Positions 28,892-36,961 of a DNA stretch of 64,000 nucleotides are shown piece after piece. The notes beneath the pieces were generated by a model. The model had not been told where the DNA came from. It did not search any database and saw nothing but the letters and a program-made list of their open reading frames with translations. Location: positions 3,127,001 to 3,191,000 of the forward strand of contig NZ_CP136921.1 in assembly GCF_033100095.1 (NCBI RefSeq). The letters are read 5' to 3'. Origin of the DNA: Diaphorobacter limosus (GTDB lineage Bacteria; Pseudomonadota; Gammaproteobacteria; Burkholderiales; Burkholderiaceae_C). Numbering within the stretch: position 1 is the first letter of the stretch; every line of letters begins with the position of its first letter. Made by a program: the position numbers and the translations under genes.

Positions 28892-29379
28892 CAGCAGTCC
28901 TCCGACGGCACCAGCAGCAGCGGCTTGCGCGTGCGGCGTGCCACCTCCTGCGCGACCGAGCCGAACAGCAGGCCGGCCAGCAGTCCGGCGCCGCGCGACC
29001 CGAGCAGGATCAGATCGACACCGCTGCGCTCGGCTTCATCCAGGATGGCTTGCGGCACGTCGTCGCCCTCGTGGACCAGCAGCTCGGTGATGGGGCGCTG
29101 CGGCGCGTTGCCGGCACGCACGGCGTAGAAGGCGGAGATCTGTGCGTCGATGTGCGCACGGGCCCGTGCGGCGCGGTCGTCGTGGTACTGGTTCAACGCC
29201 TCCTGCGGCACATGCGAATCGATGTCGATCAGCGAGCGCTCGCGCTCCTCGTCGATCACTGTCAGCACCAGCAGCCGGGCACCGAGGCGGTTGGCGAGAT
29301 TGATCGCATAGGCCAGCGTGGTTTCGCAGCCGTCGCCCAGGCCGGACGCATAGAGAATGGTCTGGATGTCGGTGCTCAT
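28891..29379 (-). CDS. Universal stress protein UspA family
   Basis: A 162-aa Usp: TILYASGLGDGCETTLAYAINLA at the start, with a C-terminal nucleotide-binding motif GSRGAGLLAGLLFGSVAQEVARR (G-x2-G-x9-G-S). Its ATG overlaps the CitMHS stop by 4 bp and its stop overlaps the binding-protein start by 1 bp, so it is an integral member of the citrate operon. Usp genes coupled to transporters may tune energy-dependent uptake; no direct evidence here. Confidence 0.87.
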   Translation of the reverse strand: MSTDIQTILYASGLGDGCETTLAYAINLANRLGARLLVLTVIDEERERSLIDIDSHVPQEALNQYHDDRAARARAHIDAQISAFYAVRAGNAPQRPITELLVHEGDDVPQAILDEAERSGVDLILLGSRGAGLLAGLLFGSVAQEVARRTRKPLLLVPSEDC

Positions 29380-30692
29380 GTGGCGCTCCCCGTCAGCGGT
29401 ATGACGCCCAGCACCAGCATGGCCACCAGCATCACGATGGCTGCGGACAGCGCCCACAGCAGCGTGAAGCGCTGGTGGTCGCCGAATTCCACCTTGGCCA
29501 AGCCGACCAGCAGATAGGTCGAGGCCACCAGCGGACTCAGCAGGTGCACCTGCTGGCCCACGAGCGAGGCACGGGCGATCTCGACCGGGCCGATGCCGTA
29601 GACGGCGGCCGTTTTGGCCAGGATGGGCAGGATGCCGAAGTAGAAGGCGTCGTTGGAGATGAAGAAGGTGAACGGGATGCTCAACACGGCCGTCACCACG
29701 GCCATGTAGGGGCCCATCCAGTCGGGCACCATGGCGATCACGCTGTTGGCGATGGCGTCCACCATCTTGGTGCCCGAGAGGATGCCCACGAAGATGCCGG
29801 CCGCGAAGATCAGCGAAACCACGGGCACGATGTTGGCGGCGTGGGTCTCCAGGCGTTCCTTCTGCTGCTGCAGTTTGGGGTAGTTGATCATCAGCGCAAT
29901 GGCCGAGGCCACCATGAACAGCACCTGCAGGGGCAGCTTGTCCATGATCAGCACCACCATCAGGCCAATGGTGAGCAGGGCGTTGACCCACAGCAGCTTG
30001 GGGCGCGCCAGCGTCGGGTCGCCGCCCGTGACTTCGGCGATGGACTGGTCGCCGCCGTGCAGGTCGTCCGCGCGGATGGTGCCCAGGCGCCGAGCCTCGC
30101 GCCGCCCGAGGATGAAGGCGACGAAGGTGCACCAGGCGCCGGTGATGATCATCGGCAGGATCATGGGCACGAAGACGTCGCCCATCTCCACGTGCAGCGC
30201 ACTCACGGCCCGGGCCGTGGGTCCGCCCCAGGGCAGGATGTTCATCAGCTGGCCCGCCATCATCACCACGCAGGCCAGCACCAGGCGGTTGAGGCCCAGC
30301 CGCTGGTACAGCGGCAGCATGGCTGCGCAGGTGATCATGTAGGTGGTGGAGCCGTCGCCGTCCAGCGAGACGCCAGCGGCCAGCAGGAAGGTGCCGACCA
30401 CGATCTTGGTCGGGCTGCCGCCCACGATGCGCAGCACCAGCTTGACGATGGGGTCGAACAGCCCGGCGTCGATCATGATGCCGAAGTAGAGGATGGCAAA
30501 CATCAGCATCACGCCCGTGGGTGCGAGCTTTTTGATGCCATCCATCATCATCGGTCCCAGCCCCATGCCGAATCCGCCGATGAGGCCGAACACGATGGGC
30601 ACCACGATCAGTGCCACCATGGCCGACAGACGTTTGGTCATGATCAACGCCATGAAGACGATGATCATGGTGTAGGCGAGTGCGGTCAGCAT
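29376..30692 (-). CDS. CitMHS-family citrate/proton (metal-citrate) transporter
   Basis: A 438-aa inner-membrane protein with about eleven to twelve hydrophobic segments. Features of the family are the N-terminal MIIVFMALIMTKRLSAMVAL, LAAGVSLDGDGSTTYMITCAAMLPLY, AGQLMNILPWGGPTARA and the C-terminal SNDAFYFGILPILAKTAA. Bacillus CitM and CitH carry citrate with a divalent metal. It starts 26 bp after the long lyase subunit gene and is followed by an overlapping Usp gene: uptake and cleavage of citrate are in one operon. Confidence 0.9.
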   Translation of the reverse strand: MLTALAYTMIIVFMALIMTKRLSAMVALIVVPIVFGLIGGFGMGLGPMMMDGIKKLAPTGVMLMFAILYFGIMIDAGLFDPIVKLVLRIVGGSPTKIVVGTFLLAAGVSLDGDGSTTYMITCAAMLPLYQRLGLNRLVLACVVMMAGQLMNILPWGGPTARAVSALHVEMGDVFVPMILPMIITGAWCTFVAFILGRREARRLGTIRADDLHGGDQSIAEVTGGDPTLARPKLLWVNALLTIGLMVVLIMDKLPLQVLFMVASAIALMINYPKLQQQKERLETHAANIVPVVSLIFAAGIFVGILSGTKMVDAIANSVIAMVPDWMGPYMAVVTAVLSIPFTFFISNDAFYFGILPILAKTAAVYGIGPVEIARASLVGQQVHLLSPLVASTYLLVGLAKVEFGDHQRFTLLWALSAAIVMLVAMLVLGVIPLTGSAT

Positions 30693-30718
30693 GGAGAGGT
30701 CTCTTGGTTATTGCTGGT

Positions 30719-33439
30719 TCAGGCCACGAAACGGCATTGCGATGCCGGCGTGCGCGTATCCATGTTGCGGCCACGGTTGAGGTGGTCGTCCGCCTCGGCG
30801 GCGCAGCCCAGCATGCGAGGGTACAGGAAGATGGTGAAGGCGGCCGTTTCCAACTCGCGCTCGCCGATCCGCCCTGCATTCAAAGGCTGCCACAGCATCT
30901 TCAGCAACAGTGCCGCGATCACCGCGTCGATGTTCACACAATACACGTTGCGCGAGACGCCGGCATCGAACAACTGCTGCACCAGCGCGCGGTAGAACTG
31001 GTGGAACACGTTGGTCTCGCCGCGCTGCTCGAACAGCTTGCCGATGAACACCTCGCGCGGGTCGTAGTTGACGGGCTTGTCCTTGAACACCGGGTGGTTC
31101 ACGCCGGGCAGCTTGGCGATGTCCAGGCTGCCTGAACCCTTCTTGGCGGCCTTGTACTGTGCGTACTGCTCCACCGCGCGTGTGGCCAGTGCCTTCAGGT
31201 CGACGCCGTGCTCGGCGGCTGCAGGGTCCGTCAGGCCGCTGCCCTTGAACTGTTCGCACAGATAGGCGATGCCCTCGTAGCCGTTGCCGCCGTGCGCATA
31301 GCCGGTGTGGCTCAGGAAGCCCACCAGCGCCTTGTTCAGCTGCACGCGATCGGGCTGCTCCGGCCCGTCGGACGAAACCGCGCCCTTGGCGCCCTGGGCC
31401 GAGATGGCGCCGGGTCCGTTGGTCAGCAGCAGGCCCACCAGGGTCTGGAAGGCGAACAGGTCGCCTTCGCTGGGCAACTGGCCCAGCAGAGCGGCGAAGG
31501 CGGTTTCTCCAAGGCTCAGCTCGCCCAGCAGCTTGGCATCGTCGATGCCGCAGAAAGCGCCCGCCTCGTGCTTGCTGGCATCCGCCGATGCGCCGATCAG
31601 CGTGCCGAACAATTGCAGCCACCATGGGAAGCTTTCGGCCGTGGCGCGCGAGATGCGCTTGCGCGACAGCGGTCCCCAGGCCAGCGTGGCGCAAATCGCC
31701 GCCAGGGCTGCTGCTTCGGTTGGATGGCCGGGCTGGCTGGCCAGCCAGCGCAGGAACACCGAGCGCGCGCCGCGCGCCTTGACTCCCGCCAGCAGACGTT
31801 CGGCCTGCGCGTCGGGTTTGTCGCCGGTCAGGTTCAAACCGCTGGCATCCACCTTGGCGATGTCGAAACTGTCGGACAGCGAAGCGCCGAACTCGTTGCC
31901 CAGGCCCGCTGCGTGGAAGCGCTCGATGATGCTGCGCAGTGCCTCGCGCGCTGCCTGCTGGCGCTTGGGGCCGACGATGGCGGCAGCGGCGGCCAGCACC
32001 GCGTTGGGCGCATTGCCGGCCTCGCGGCTGGCTTGCGCGGCGACCAGCTCGGGCTTGCCGTGCAGGTTGATGTAAGCGGCGATGGTGGGCGCAATCAGCT
32101 TGCGGTCGTTCTCGCCGCCCGCGTCGTGCACCAGGGCCAGTGCCACGTTCGACTCCAGCGGCAGCGTGGCGGCGGTGAGCATGCTGGTGCCATGCAGGCT
32201 GGTGACCTGCGTCTTGGCGTCCATCTGCGAGGCGCCGGAGGCGTCCTTCATGGACTGGCGCGGCACCACACCGCCGATCTGGGTGTTCAGGATGGCGATC
32301 TGCTCGCCGTAGGGCTCGATGGCTTCCACCACGGGGATGCGCAGCGCCTCTGGCAGGTCGAGCCCCTCGTCGGAACCGAACCAGGGCTTGAGGGCCAGGC
32401 TGCCTTCGGGCGCGAAGTCCGGCATGGTGGCGTTCTTGCGCATCACGGCGGTGAGCGCGGCTGGGATGTGGGCGATGTTGGTCACCACCGCGCCCTTGGC
32501 CGAACACACCGGGTTCTCGGGCGAGAAGATGCCGTCAACGCCGAACTTCTCCATGAACCAGCGTTCCTTGGCCTGGGCGTCGTCGTTGCCGCCGGCCATG
32601 GCGCCTGCGTGGCCCACGGCGCGCGTGAGCTTGCTCTTCCAGCGGCCGACAACGCAGGCCACCACGGGCTTGGTGAAGTGCGCGTCATATTCGTAGTAGC
32701 CGCCGGGCTCGCAGTACAGCACCGCTGCCTTGCTGCGCGCGTCGTTGGCCAGCGCGAACGCGAATTCGGGCGCGGCGTAGTGGATGTAGACGTCCTTGCC
32801 GCTGCTGATGACCGTGGTCGTGCCCCAGCCGGCCATGCGCAGGTACTGCGCGATGGTGGTCGAGAAGCCGCCGGAGTTGGAGAAGATGGCGACGGAGCCG
32901 GGTTTGAGCGAATCGCCAGGCTTGTCGCCGCCCAGGGCGCCGCCGATGCGCACCTGGTTCCACGAGTCGGCCACGCCCAGGCCGTTGGCGCCGAAGATGT
33001 CGATGCCGTTGTGCTGCCCCATGGCGCGGATTTCGCGCGCATCGTGCACCGCGATCTTCTCGGTGATGATGAAGATCTTGCGCAGGTCGGGGTTCACGCG
33101 GATCAGCTCGGCCACGCCGTCGCGCGCCGCCGAGGGCGGCAGGTAGACCACGCCGCAGTTGAAGCGGTGACCCGCAGCCAGCGCGTCGCGCACGTTGTTG
33201 TAGACGGGGATGTTGCCGATCGGCGTTTCGAGCACCGAGCCGCCCTTGCCGGGCGCGGTGCCGCAGACCACGTTGCCGCCCGAGTAGGCATGGCTCACGG
33301 GCGTGACGTCGCTCGATTCGCCGCCCAGGATGTTGAGCACGCAGACGCGGTCATCGCGCGAGGCGACCTGCGTGAGCGAGCTGATGCCGACGTAGTACTT
33401 GAAGTCGCCGACACTGCGCATTTGAACGTTGCTTGGCAT
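30719..33439 (-). CDS. ATP-citrate-lyase-like large subunit (CoA ligase plus citryl-CoA lyase domains)
   Basis: A 906-aa protein. The N-terminal third resembles the CoA-binding/ligase part of ATP-citrate lyase and succinyl-CoA synthetase alpha: SNSGGFSTTIAQYL, and the phosphohistidine loop GHAGAMAGGNDDAQAK (about residue 278). The C-terminal third is citrate-synthase/citryl-CoA-lyase-like: LLLTNGPGAISAQGAKGAVSS, a GVNHPVFKDK...DPRE motif with the catalytic-type His, and YCVNIDAVIAALLL with the catalytic-type Asp. Bacterial AclA proteins are about 600 aa, so roughly 300 aa in the middle are extra. The RBS GGAGAC overlaps the stop of the ATP-grasp gene. Citrate as substrate is inferred from domains and from the adjacent CitMHS gene. 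Confidence 0.72.
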   Translation of the reverse strand: MPSNVQMRSVGDFKYYVGISSLTQVASRDDRVCVLNILGGESSDVTPVSHAYSGGNVVCGTAPGKGGSVLETPIGNIPVYNNVRDALAAGHRFNCGVVYLPPSAARDGVAELIRVNPDLRKIFIITEKIAVHDAREIRAMGQHNGIDIFGANGLGVADSWNQVRIGGALGGDKPGDSLKPGSVAIFSNSGGFSTTIAQYLRMAGWGTTTVISSGKDVYIHYAAPEFAFALANDARSKAAVLYCEPGGYYEYDAHFTKPVVACVVGRWKSKLTRAVGHAGAMAGGNDDAQAKERWFMEKFGVDGIFSPENPVCSAKGAVVTNIAHIPAALTAVMRKNATMPDFAPEGSLALKPWFGSDEGLDLPEALRIPVVEAIEPYGEQIAILNTQIGGVVPRQSMKDASGASQMDAKTQVTSLHGTSMLTAATLPLESNVALALVHDAGGENDRKLIAPTIAAYINLHGKPELVAAQASREAGNAPNAVLAAAAAIVGPKRQQAAREALRSIIERFHAAGLGNEFGASLSDSFDIAKVDASGLNLTGDKPDAQAERLLAGVKARGARSVFLRWLASQPGHPTEAAALAAICATLAWGPLSRKRISRATAESFPWWLQLFGTLIGASADASKHEAGAFCGIDDAKLLGELSLGETAFAALLGQLPSEGDLFAFQTLVGLLLTNGPGAISAQGAKGAVSSDGPEQPDRVQLNKALVGFLSHTGYAHGGNGYEGIAYLCEQFKGSGLTDPAAAEHGVDLKALATRAVEQYAQYKAAKKGSGSLDIAKLPGVNHPVFKDKPVNYDPREVFIGKLFEQRGETNVFHQFYRALVQQLFDAGVSRNVYCVNIDAVIAALLLKMLWQPLNAGRIGERELETAAFTIFLYPRMLGCAAEADDHLNRGRNMDTRTPASQCRFVA

Positions 33440-33452
33440 GGTGGTTGTCTCC

Positions 33453-34742
33453 TCAGGCTGCCGCGACCGGTGCTTCGATTCCCAGGCGCCGCGCGATCTG
33501 CGCGCGCCCGCCGCCCTGCATCCACGTATCCACGTCCTTGGCGAACTGGATCACCTCGCTCATGTCGGAGTCGAAGCCGAACAGGCGGTAGGGCAGGCCT
33601 AGCGCGTCGCAGGTGTCGCGCAGCGCGCCCATGCCGCGCACCAGGTTGGGGCCGCCGCGGCCCAGCACCACGTACAGCGGCGTGGGGCCGTGCTTGCTGA
33701 AGTGCTCGCGCAGCGCGTCGGCCATGGCGCGCAGCGTTTCGAAGATGTCGGTGTTGTTGCTCTTGCCGCCGATGATGAACAGCACGTTGGCCTGCTTGAG
33801 CCAGTGCTTGAAGCAGATGCGCGCCACCTCCTTCATCTTCTCGTAGGGCGGGTTGCCGCCGAAGTCCGAGCTGATGATGGCCGCGTCGCCCAGCATTTCG
33901 GTGACCAGCGAGTTGGCGCCGCCGCCGAAGGTGGGAGCGAGCACCGTGCCCTTGTCGTTGATCACGTACACGTCGCTCTGGCCCTGGTGGGTGCGCAGCG
34001 TGTTGATCTCCTGCTCGAAGGCCGAATAGTCGGCGGCGAACAGCTGCAGCGGCAGCTTCAGGCGCTGCCAGCGCGGGTCGTCGCGGTCGAAGCCGCACTT
34101 GAAGTCGCAGGCCACGGGCGTCAGGCGTCCCTTCTTGTCGGGCCGCATGCGGATGGGGTTGAGCTCCAGCGTGGTCATGCCGAAGTTGTGGTACAGCTCC
34201 CAGAGCTTGGGCAGCTGCTGCACCAGCGGCGAGATGATCTCCTTGGGCGCGCCGATCTCGGTCAGCGCGTTGGCCACCACGAAGGCCTTCAGGCCCGTCA
34301 GCGGATCGAAGGGCACCATCGCCACGTGCTTCTTTTCCAACTCCTCGATGTCCATGCCGCCCATGTGCGTGAGCGTCATCATCGGGGCGCGGAAATGCGT
34401 GGAGTCGGTGATCGAGAAATACACCTCGTGCTCGGCGGGCACGCCGGCTTCGAAGGTCACGCCGTTGGCCTTGGCCTTGTTGTGGCCGACCTTGTGTTCT
34501 GCGAAGTACAGGCGCTCTTTTTCGGCCAGCGCGGTCTGCAGGTCCTTGGCCTTGCCCAGCAGGCCGGCCTTGCCCTTCTTGCCGATGCCGCCCTTGAAGA
34601 CGGGCTTGATGAAGATCAAGCCATGCTTGGCAAGCATGGCCTTGATCTCTTCTTCGCTGGCCGCTGGGCCAAGCACCTCGGTAACAGGAAATCCCGCGAA
34701 CTCGAGCAGGCGGGCGCCATGTAGCATGCCGGTGATTTGCAT
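33453..34742 (-). CDS. ATP-citrate-lyase-like ATP-grasp subunit with citrate-binding domain
   Basis: A 429-aa protein corresponding to the N-terminal part of ATP-citrate lyase: ATP-grasp region (residues 1 to about 250: IFIKPVFKGGIGKKGKAGLLG, TTLELNPIRM) and a C-terminal citrate-binding domain (about 260-425) with TFGGGANSLVTEMLGDA, DFGGNPPYEKM and ICFKHWL...IGGKSNNTDI. It has the length of AclB-type ATP-grasp subunits, longer than SucC's core. The ATG follows AAGGAGACAACACC, almost identical to the RBS region of the next gene. The first gene of the operon after the two-component system. Confidence 0.78.
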   Translation of the reverse strand: MQITGMLHGARLLEFAGFPVTEVLGPAASEEEIKAMLAKHGLIFIKPVFKGGIGKKGKAGLLGKAKDLQTALAEKERLYFAEHKVGHNKAKANGVTFEAGVPAEHEVYFSITDSTHFRAPMMTLTHMGGMDIEELEKKHVAMVPFDPLTGLKAFVVANALTEIGAPKEIISPLVQQLPKLWELYHNFGMTTLELNPIRMRPDKKGRLTPVACDFKCGFDRDDPRWQRLKLPLQLFAADYSAFEQEINTLRTHQGQSDVYVINDKGTVLAPTFGGGANSLVTEMLGDAAIISSDFGGNPPYEKMKEVARICFKHWLKQANVLFIIGGKSNNTDIFETLRAMADALREHFSKHGPTPLYVVLGRGGPNLVRGMGALRDTCDALGLPYRLFGFDSDMSEVIQFAKDVDTWMQGGGRAQIARRLGIEAPVAAA

Positions 34743-34792
34743 GGTGTTGTCTCCTTGGATCAGGCCGATTTATGTCGGTTGTCATCATGATA

Positions 34793-34819
34793 GAAAGCAT
34801 GACCTTTCGGCAAGCTTTC
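34793..34819. promoter_or_regulatory. Inverted repeat upstream of the citrate-lyase operon
   Basis: GAAAGC (34793-34798) and GCTTTC (34814-34819) form an inverted repeat with a 15-bp spacer in the 120-bp gap between the sensor kinase and the ATP-grasp subunit genes. On the - strand a TTGCCG and a TATCAT 15 bp apart overlap it as a possible promoter. It is a candidate binding site for the TctD-like regulator encoded next door; this is inference. Confidence 0.4.
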
Positions 34820-34862
34820 ATTGAACTCTCGTGGATTTCCCCATGCGGGTGCGGGTGCTGCG

Positions 34863-36233
34863 TCAGCCAGGAAAGCGCACGCTGGCCAGCAGGCCGTGTC
34901 CATGGGGCGGGTCGCCCAGCGTGACCCGCGCGCCGTGCCGCTCGGCGATCTGGCGCACGATGGCCAGGCCCAGGCCGCAGCCGTCGGCCCCGGAGCCATG
35001 CAGGCGGTAAAAGCGCTCGAACACCGTCTCGCGTTCGGCGGGCGCAATGCCCGGGCCGTCGTCCAGCACCTCGATGCAGGCGTGGCCTGTGTCGTCGCGG
35101 CGCACTGCCACGGCCACCTGCCCGCCCGCGGGCGTATAGCGGATGGCGTTGTCCACCAGGTTGGCCACCAGTTCGCGCAGCAGCAGCGGCTGGCCTGGCA
35201 CGGTCACCGGGGCATGGCCGTCGAAGCCCAGCTCGATGCCGCGCGCCAGCGCCGGCGTCAGCAGGTCGAAGCAGACCGTGCGCGCCAGCTCCACCAGCTC
35301 CACCGGCTCCTGTGCGGTCGTGGCCGCCGGGTCGCTGCGCGCCAGCGCCAGCAGCTGGTGCACCATGCGCGAGGTGGTGTCGGTGCTGTCGTGGATCTCC
35401 TGGACGATGTCGCGCATGGCCTGAACGTCCTGCTGCGCCAGGGCCTGCGCGGCCTGGGCCTTGAGCACTGTCAACGGCGTCTTGAGCTGGTGCGAGGCAT
35501 CGGCGATGAACTGGCGGTGCGCCTCGTTCAGGCGCCGCTGGCGGTTGGTGTGCAGGTTGATGGCCTCGATCAGCGGCACCACCTCGCGCGGCACGCTTCC
35601 GAGGCGGATGGGAGTCAGGTCGGCCTGTCCGCGCGCGCGGATTTCGTCGCGGATGCGCTTGAGCGGCAGCAGGCCGCGGTGCACGCCCAGCGTGATGAGC
35701 AGCGCGGCCATCGCAACCAGCGCAAGCTGCAGCGCGCCGGCGTCCAGCAGCACGCGCCGCGACAGGGCCTGGCGCGCGCCCAGGGTCTCGGCCACCTGGA
35801 TCAGCAGCTGGCCGCACAGGTGCGGGTCGTACAGCGGCCGCCGCAGGGCCACGATGCGCACCGGCTCGCCGCGGTAGCGGGCGTCGAAGAAGACCGGCTG
35901 GCCATCGCCGGGGCCGGATGCGGATGGCGGTGCCGGCAGGTCGTCGTAGCCGGTCACGGCCACCGGCGGGTCCAGGCAGCCGACCCGGTAGAAGATGCGG
36001 TCCTGGGCACGCGATTCGAGCATTTCCAGCGCGGCATCGGGCACGTCCACGCCCAGGCGCCCGTCCTGCACCGACACCTGTTCGGCCATGGCCAGCGCGG
36101 AGCCCAGCAGGGTGCGGTCGTAGGCCTCGTTGGCCAGCGCCAGCGTGCGCGCGTATTGCACGCGAAAGCCGATGGCCCACAGCGCGATGAGCGGCACCAG
36201 CAGCCAGCGCAGCAGGTGGCTACGCAGGCGCAT
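34863..36233 (-). CDS. Sensor histidine kinase, TctE-like
   Basis: A 456-aa inner-membrane kinase. TM1 lies at about residues 9-25, a periplasmic domain at about 30-160, TM2 at about 165-185, then a HAMP-like linker, the H-box DASHQLKTPLTVL with His248, and an ATPase domain with N (LVANLVDNAIRYTP), DDGPGIAP and GCGLGLAIV boxes. The N-terminal sensor layout (TctE/2CSK_N type, with GYDDLPAPP and YRGEPVRI) is that of tricarboxylate-responsive kinases. It overlaps the response regulator by 14 bp and reads into the citrate operon. Confidence 0.9.
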   Translation of the reverse strand: MRLRSHLLRWLLVPLIALWAIGFRVQYARTLALANEAYDRTLLGSALAMAEQVSVQDGRLGVDVPDAALEMLESRAQDRIFYRVGCLDPPVAVTGYDDLPAPPSASGPGDGQPVFFDARYRGEPVRIVALRRPLYDPHLCGQLLIQVAETLGARQALSRRVLLDAGALQLALVAMAALLITLGVHRGLLPLKRIRDEIRARGQADLTPIRLGSVPREVVPLIEAINLHTNRQRRLNEAHRQFIADASHQLKTPLTVLKAQAAQALAQQDVQAMRDIVQEIHDSTDTTSRMVHQLLALARSDPAATTAQEPVELVELARTVCFDLLTPALARGIELGFDGHAPVTVPGQPLLLRELVANLVDNAIRYTPAGGQVAVAVRRDDTGHACIEVLDDGPGIAPAERETVFERFYRLHGSGADGCGLGLAIVRQIAERHGARVTLGDPPHGHGLLASVRFPG

Positions 36234-36900
36234 CGTCCACCGCCTCCAGGCGGTAGCCCAGCCCGCGCAGCGTGCGGATGGAGGCGCCGCTGCCTTCGAG
36301 CCGGCGGCGCAGCCGGTGCACGTACAGCTCCAGAGCCTCGGGGCTCACGGCGTCGTCCAGCGAGCACAGCTGACCGCTGATGTCGCGCTTGCTCACCGGC
36401 TGGCCGCTGCGGGTGACGAGGATTTCCAGCACGCCATGCTCGCGCCGCGGCAGCTCCAGCGGCTTGCCGGCGATGTGGAACTGCATGGCCACGCTGTCGT
36501 AGCTCAACGCGCCCACCTTGAAAACCGCATGCGCGCGGCCCCGGTGGCGGCGCGCCAGGGCGCGCAGGCGCGCCACCAGCTCGTGCAGGTCGAAGGGCTT
36601 GGGCAGGTAGTCGTCCGCGCCCGCGTTCAGGCCGCGCACGCGGTCGGGCACTTCGCCCGATGCGGTCAGGATCAGCACCGGCACGTCGTCGCCGCGCGCC
36701 CGGATGCGCCGCAGCACCTCGATGCCGTCCAGGCTGGGCAGGCCCAGGTCGAGAATCACCACGTCGTAGCGCTCCACCTGCAGCAGGGCGTCGGCGTGCA
36801 GGCCGTCGGCCACGGTGTCCAGCACCATGCCGGCGGTGCGCAACTCGGCCGCCAGGGTGCGCACCAGCTTGGGGTTGTCTTCGATCAACAGGGTTCGCAT
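36220..36900 (-). CDS. OmpR/PhoB-family response regulator, TctD-like
   Basis: A 226-aa regulator. The receiver domain (1-120) has acidic pocket ED (7-8), phospho-acceptor Asp51 in VVILDLGLPSL, and Lys in YLPKPFDLHEL. The C-terminal winged helix (about 125-220) shows ELPRREHGVLEILVTRSGQPVSKRDI and LYVHRLRRRLEGSGASIRTLRGLGYRL. It is divergent from a binding-protein gene across 61 bp and upstream of the kinase gene, so both the citrate operon and the divergent unit are likely targets. Confidence 0.92.
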   Translation of the reverse strand: MRTLLIEDNPKLVRTLAAELRTAGMVLDTVADGLHADALLQVERYDVVILDLGLPSLDGIEVLRRIRARGDDVPVLILTASGEVPDRVRGLNAGADDYLPKPFDLHELVARLRALARRHRGRAHAVFKVGALSYDSVAMQFHIAGKPLELPRREHGVLEILVTRSGQPVSKRDISGQLCSLDDAVSPEALELYVHRLRRRLEGSGASIRTLRGLGYRLEAVDDAPA

Positions 36901-36961
36901 CGGGAGGGTGGGGCCGCTCTGCGCCGGCCTGCGGAATAATGGGTCAGCGACAGGAGGAACG

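Noticed and set aside
30719..34742. Plain succinyl-CoA synthetase (SucCD) for the two-gene pair
   Set aside because: The small subunit has an extra citrate-binding-type C-terminal domain and the large one a citrate-synthase-like C-terminus, neither present in SucCD.
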